DNA from: Chlamydiales bacterium
GTDB lineage: Bacteria; Chlamydiota; Chlamydiia; Chlamydiales; FEN-1388
DNA: 10,599 bases
Direction of reading: 5' to 3'
NCBI GenBank assembly: GCA_021372185.1
Contig: JAJFUY010000071.1
Location: 1 to 10,599 of the forward strand
A program made the translations under genes and the position numbers. The notes below the pieces were generated by a model, which worked only from the letters and a program-made list of their open reading frames with translations, was not told the DNA's origin and did no database searches. Positions 7,819-10,599 of this stretch are shown one piece after another (within the stretch, counting starts at the first letter, position 1; each line of letters opens with the position of its first letter).

Positions 7819-8630
7819 TACTTGAGGTAACGGCTCAATAGTTCCCAACGAAAGTTTGGGGATTGAGTTGTGATCCAATCGCGGATTTCTTGGGGGCTAG
7901 AGCGGCAGAAAAGGAGGATTTCTTGGTCGGTTAGGCGTACCATTAGGGGGAGGCTTTTGCCGCCTGTAATGACGTCTAGGTGCTTTTTGCAGCATTTCCA
8001 TTGACTTACACGCAATGCTAGTCGTAACCCGAAAAATCCCGCTAAGGCAATTGGCAAACTTGCAGCGGGGATAAAAAAATTTGAGAGAAAACCTGAATTG
8101 TAAGAATCCACAAACAGATCTTTTACCATCAAAAGCAAAAGCGGGATGAATGAAGACAGTAAAAGAATTGACTCATACGGGCGTTCAAATAATGGCCCTA
8201 AAGTAGCCCTTAGCCTGCTTGCTGACAAATGATAGGCAAAGATTTCTTCAAATATAGATGAGCCCAAATTTGCTCGCGCCGCATGCACATACTCATGAGC
8301 TAAAACTTCACTTTTATCATAAAGCTTTAAGTACGTTTGGTTTTTTTCAAACGCTGGAACAAGCTGAATCATGGGCGCTACATCAAGGCTATCTGAATAC
8401 CACATACAGCCGGCTTCCCAAAGTCTAAGACCATCTCGAGCATACTCTACAGGCACCCATGAGGGGTTTATTTCGTATACCTGGATAAGACATTCAGGCA
8501 CATCTCGTCCTTGACACTCTGTAAGCTTGATAGCACGTTCGGTATATGATTCTGGGGTATCATCAGGCAGGGCAAAAATGCCCTGTTCATCTGTCACTTT
8601 AGAACTGACTTGAGTGGTAGGTAACGTCAT
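7818..8630 (-). CDS. Membrane protein with HEXXH metalloprotease motif
   Basis: I do not recognise a named family. The 270-residue protein has a soluble N-terminal part with the zinc-protease motif HEYVH (112-116), followed 10 residues later by FEEIFAY (127-133), where Glu128 or Glu129 could be the third zinc ligand. Two membrane segments follow (about 153-174 and 185-207), then a basic loop containing CC and a roughly 60-residue soluble tail. There is no N-terminal signal peptide. An in-frame TTG at 8633 precedes the ATG at 8630; I chose the ATG because AAGG lies 8 nt before it. It overlaps the upstream lipoprotein gene by 32 nt. A zinc-dependent membrane peptidase acting on envelope proteins fits the context, but activity is inferred from the motif only. 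Confidence 0.75.
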   Translation of the reverse strand: MTLPTTQVSSKVTDEQGIFALPDDTPESYTERAIKLTECQGRDVPECLIQVYEINPSWVPVEYARDGLRLWEAGCMWYSDSLDVAPMIQLVPAFEKNQTYLKLYDKSEVLAHEYVHAARANLGSSIFEEIFAYHLSASRLRATLGPLFERPYESILLLSSFIPLLLLMVKDLFVDSYNSGFLSNFFIPAASLPIALAGFFGLRLALRVSQWKCCKKHLDVITGGKSLPLMVRLTDQEILLFCRSSPQEIRDWITTQSPNFRWELLSRYLK

Positions 8631-9012
8631 CAACTAAACCTTTGTCGTCAAATTTTATTACTACCGTAAGTGTTCTTTGGCTTGATCTTGTAGCTCCCGC
8701 GTCCTTTGAATAGGCACCAAGTATGAGCCACACACCACCATTATCACGAGAGTAAGAAACTTCGCGCGCTACCTTGTCATATACCCAAGCTTCTCTTCCG
8801 CTTGAATCACGTGTCACTATATTAGGCGAGCCGAGTGACGAGGCTACATCAGCTTGAGAATTGCCTTTGGTAACCTTTCTTTGCACATTGCCTAATGTAA
8901 ACTTCTCGACACTGTCTTGCTCTGATACTGCTCGTTGATGCTGTGCAGCACTCTGGCAGCAGGTTAAAAAGCCAAAAGCGACAACAACCACTAAAAATAG
9001 TGCTTTTTTCAT
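8599..9012 (-). CDS. BamE/SmpA-like small lipoprotein
   Basis: The 137-residue protein begins with a signal peptide, MKKALFLVVVVAFGFLTCC. Cys19 would be the lipidated residue of an unusual lipobox (Leu-Thr-Cys-Cys), with Cys at -1 where Gly, Ala or Ser is normal. The mature part resembles the SmpA/OmlA (BamE) fold: VTKGNSQADVASSLGSPN (47-64), WVYD (76-79) and a closing strand pair ending FDDKGLVDDVTY. BamE belongs to the outer-membrane beta-barrel assembly complex, but many lipoproteins share this fold, so I do not call it bamE. The ATG has a good AGGG ribosome site 6 nt upstream. It follows the preceding lipoprotein gene after 8 nt and overlaps the HEXXH gene, which supports one envelope operon. 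Confidence 0.8.
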   Translation of the reverse strand: MKKALFLVVVVAFGFLTCCQSAAQHQRAVSEQDSVEKFTLGNVQRKVTKGNSQADVASSLGSPNIVTRDSSGREAWVYDKVAREVSYSRDNGGVWLILGAYSKDAGATRSSQRTLTVVIKFDDKGLVDDVTYHSSQF

Positions 9013-9020
9013 GATTTACC

Positions 9021-9521
9021 CTATATATCTTGTTGTTGAATGAAAATTCCTTTATCTACCTTAGAAAAGAAATTCTGATAAAATTTTTCATCTGTTAACT
9101 GGCTCACGCTTATGACAGAGGCACAATTATCCATAATTTTTTTCTGAAAATTGACGCGAACGCGCACCTGTTTTCCAAATTCACTTACATTCACTGTAGC
9201 TTCAATGACTTCGTGCTTAGGCCATCTGGCGCTTTCGGCTCGTTGCATTTTAGCCCACATACGTGCGTGAGAGTCTTCGATATCTTTTTCTTGCGTGGCC
9301 GTTAAAAAGCCAAGATCCATCGCCACGTTCTTCACAATGAAATTCTCATCCTGAAGAGTGTTTAGAACACTTTTCATGACCAATTTGTACTGGTCAGTGT
9401 CAAAGGTTCTGGTTTGCATTTGGCGAATTTCAAGCTGAGTTTTTTCAGGCTCTGGCGGCTTTGATGGAGCACATGCCGTAACAGCAAACAGGCAAAATAA
9501 AAGCGAAAGCAAGCGAACCAT
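9021..9521 (-). CDS. Hypothetical lipoprotein
   Basis: The 166-residue protein has a clear lipoprotein signal peptide with lipobox VTAC, Cys17 being the expected acylated residue, then a Pro-rich linker (APSKPPEPEK). The mature domain (about 38-155) shows alternating helix and strand patterns, with DTDQYKLVMKSVLNTLQDE followed by NVAMDLGFLTATQEK and a strand-rich VIEATVNVS...VRVRVNF core. I know of similar lipoprotein domains in Gram-negative bacteria but cannot name the family with certainty. The start ATG follows AAGGGG by 8 nt, a strong ribosome site. It is the first gene of a three-gene unit with the BamE-like lipoprotein and the HEXXH membrane protein, so a role in the periplasmic or outer-membrane envelope is likely (inference). 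Confidence 0.85.
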   Translation of the reverse strand: MVRLLSLLFCLFAVTACAPSKPPEPEKTQLEIRQMQTRTFDTDQYKLVMKSVLNTLQDENFIVKNVAMDLGFLTATQEKDIEDSHARMWAKMQRAESARWPKHEVIEATVNVSEFGKQVRVRVNFQKKIMDNCASVISVSQLTDEKFYQNFFSKVDKGIFIQQQDI

Positions 9522-9550
9522 GTTATAAACCCCTTGTGGTAGAGTCTATA

Positions 9551-9556
9551 AGTATA
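9551..9556 (-). promoter_or_regulatory. Candidate -10 box of the lipoprotein operon
   Basis: On the - strand this reads TATACT, 29 nt before the lipoprotein ATG and upstream of its AAGGGG site. The -35 zone about 17 nt further is AT-rich without a good TTGACA. It is a plausible but weak prediction, supported mainly by position between the palindrome at 9594-9712 and the gene. Confidence 0.33.
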
Positions 9557-9593
9557 TCAGATAACCAATTTTAATTGAGATATGTGCAAAACA

Positions 9594-9712
9594 ACCACTG
9601 AGAACACTGAGATAGATTGAGAACAGAGATGAAGAGTAGAACAATTAATTGTTTTTGTTTTTCTCTCTTTGTGTTCTCAATTTTTCTCAGTGAGCTCAGT
9701 GTTCTCAGTGGT
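9594..9712. repeat. Inverted repeat of CTGAGAACA words, element C
   Basis: The outer arms 9594-9611 and 9695-9712 are perfectly complementary over 18 nt. An inner pair, 9616-9625 with 9672-9681, adds 10 bp. Near the centre, 9641-9652 is a perfect 12-nt palindrome (ACAATTAATTGT). The arms are built from repeated CTGAGAACA and CACTGAG words. It lies 22 nt beyond the stop of the small Asp-rich protein. On the - strand the closing arm is followed by TGTTTT, so termination of the helicase unit is possible. With flanks it accounts for the 213-nt gap, together with the candidate promoter. Confidence 0.85.
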
Positions 9713-9734
9713 GAATGTGAATTTTAGAGTTTAT

Positions 9735-10025
9735 TTAGTTGTCGTCGTTCATGTCGTAGTCGCTGTCGTAGATGTCGTCATTAACACCATCTAGGGTAAT
9801 TGTGCCATCTACTTGTAGCTCGGTTACGCCAACTTCAGTACCCCATGGTTTTTGAAGGAAGTCATCGTGTTCCATTGTTTCCCATGGGCGGTCTGTAACG
9901 ATTACATCAGATGCGTCGTCCGTAATCTCGTATTGGATGCCACTTGGTGCCGGAGCTGTTATTGTTTCATCGTCACAAAATGCAATTGCTGGAACCAGCA
10001 TAGGCCATAACATAAAGTGCTTCAT
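9735..10025 (-). CDS. Small exported Asp-rich protein of unknown function
   Basis: I do not recognise this 96-residue protein. The first 15 residues (MKHFMLWPMLVPAIA) form a short signal peptide with an AxA-type cleavage site; Cys17 follows, but Phe at -1 makes a lipobox unlikely. The mature part is strongly acidic, with two related Trp-containing stretches (RPWETMEHDD and KPWGTEVGV) and a tail of alternating Asp, Tyr and Asn ending DMNDDN. An in-frame TTG upstream at 10076 would give 113 residues, but the ATG at 10025 directly begins the signal peptide and has GGGGGG 6 nt before it. The gene follows the helicase gene after 54 nt, probably on the same transcript. The Asp-rich tail could bind divalent cations (speculation). 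No domain is evident. Confidence 0.65.
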   Translation of the reverse strand: MKHFMLWPMLVPAIAFCDDETITAPAPSGIQYEITDDASDVIVTDRPWETMEHDDFLQKPWGTEVGVTELQVDGTITLDGVNDDIYDSDYDMNDDN

Positions 10026-10031
10026 AAAGTA

Positions 10032-10062
10032 CCCCCCATTTGCTTCTGCATAGCTCTGGGGG
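10032..10062 (-). promoter_or_regulatory. Hairpin that may hide the ribosome binding site
   Basis: On the - strand transcript CCCCC (10062-10058) can pair with the G6 run (10037-10032), which is also the Shine-Dalgarno-like sequence 6 nt before the ATG of the small exported protein. An inner UGC-AGAA-GCA stem-loop lies within. Pairing would hide the ribosome site. The five G:C pairs are visible; a regulatory role is inference. Confidence 0.4.
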
Positions 10063-10079
10063 ATATTAATAGTCAACTT

Positions 10080-10599
10080 TTATTTTGAAAGTCGCTGGAG
10101 TGGAGCAATTTTTGCTATTAAACACTTTGTAGCATCGTCTTTAGAAAACAGGATTTCATACATCAGGCCGTGAGAGCCATCTCGAACGTTTTCTACACGC
10201 CCAGGGCCAAATTGAGGGTGAAACACTGTCTCACCAATAGAAAATGGGGTCTCATCTCTTGGCATATTTGGGCCTGCGGCACCCATGCGCGCCGAAGGTG
10301 CTGCCATGACAGGGGGCGAGCTCATAGCTACAAGCTGGCGCAATTTTTGAGGAATTTCTTGCAAAAAGCGGCTTGGACGCATGCTTCTTGTGGCTCCCCA
10401 GAGGCTTCTTACCTGAGCAAAGCTTATAAAAAGGTGACGTTTTGCACGCGTGATACCAACATAAAAGAGGCGTCGCTCTTCTTCTACCTGTTCAGGGGTC
10501 TTTTTAGAGTTTATGTGAGGGAATAGATCCTCTTCTAGGCCAACTAAAAAGGCTACTTCAAACTCTAAGCCCTTGCCGTTATGGATTGTCATGAGGGTT
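10080..10599 (-). CDS. uvrD: UvrD/PcrA-type DNA helicase, C-terminal part
   Basis: This is a partial gene running off the right edge; about 173 C-terminal residues are present. UvrD/PcrA is a superfamily 1 3'-5' helicase acting in excision and mismatch repair and in clearing RecA or RNA polymerase from DNA. Visible are the motif V region TLMTIHNGKGLEFE (most relatives have H-S/A-A-KGLEF, so His-Asn-Gly is a small deviation), VGLEEDLFPH, and motif VI EEERRLFYVGITRAKRHLFI with the arginine of ATP hydrolysis. After a Pro/Ala-rich linker, the typical PcrA C-terminal Tudor-like domain appears (FSIGETVFHPQFGPGRVENV). The stop is TAA at 10080-10082. The ATPase core lies outside the window. Its downstream neighbour is the small exported protein. 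Confidence 0.93.
   Translation of the reverse strand, partial: TLMTIHNGKGLEFEVAFLVGLEEDLFPHINSKKTPEQVEEERRLFYVGITRAKRHLFISFAQVRSLWGATRSMRPSRFLQEIPQKLRQLVAMSSPPVMAAPSARMGAAGPNMPRDETPFSIGETVFHPQFGPGRVENVRDGSHGLMYEILFSKDDATKCLIAKIAPLQRLSK

Noticed and set aside
7600..7878. A 92-codon - strand open frame with a CPCPCPC tract, spanning the thyX start and the end of the HEXXH gene
   Set aside because: It is a translation of the GCCCGT inverted repeat and of the flanking genes in another frame. It overlaps two well supported starts and ends and has no ribosome site.
8628..8633. TTG at 8633 as start of the HEXXH gene
   Set aside because: The adjacent ATG at 8630 is in the same frame and better spaced from AAGG.
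10023..10076. TTG at 10076 as start of the small exported protein
   Set aside because: It would put 17 polar residues before a clear signal peptide that begins at the ATG at 10025 with its own G-rich ribosome site.

Overview
The window reads as one arm of a chromosome from a bacterium of moderate GC (low forties by eye), most plausibly a member of the Chlamydiota, perhaps an environmental or amoeba-associated one. The argument rests on remembered family and synteny knowledge: trpS lies directly beside uvrB as in Chlamydia trachomatis, there are two tandem TyrP-type aromatic amino acid permeases, and thymidylate synthase is the long two-domain ThyX form. No rRNA gene or other decisive marker is present, so this placement is an inference (about 0.6). 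The first 18 bases match the end of the Illumina TruSeq read-1 adapter, so the left edge looks like a contig end carrying library sequence, not genome.

Layout. A + strand gene fragment ends at 150 and converges on the rest of the window, which is entirely on the - strand. A strong bidirectional terminator (155-192) separates the two. Read in the direction of - strand transcription (right to left), there are four apparent transcription units. (1) The C-terminus of a UvrD/PcrA helicase is followed by a small exported, Asp-rich protein whose ribosome site may be hidden in a hairpin. (2) A lipoprotein, a BamE/SmpA-like lipoprotein and a membrane protein with an HEXXH zinc-protease motif form a compact envelope-related set. 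(3) A two-domain thyX stands alone. (4) Permease, permease, trpS and uvrB are packed with 1-8 nt overlaps or gaps and end at the bidirectional terminator.

The most striking feature is between the genes. Each of the three junctions between - strand units holds a large imperfect palindrome just downstream of a stop codon: 5759-5905, 7704-7818 and 9594-9712. The three differ in sequence and each is built from its own short iterated word (GCGCCTTT, GCCCGT and CTGAGAACA type). The first is joined to a 29-nt AG dinucleotide tract. They look like repeat-derived 3'-end elements, and I cannot assign them to a named family.

Functionally, the permease-permease-trpS arrangement suggests scavenging of host aromatic amino acids, tryptophan in particular, coupled to tRNA charging, with the DNA repair gene uvrB carried along at the operon end. 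In the ThyX protein, the usual RHRx7S signature appears split between the two halves: the N-terminal half keeps the Ser...Ser-x-Arg-Tyr part and the C-terminal half keeps RHR.
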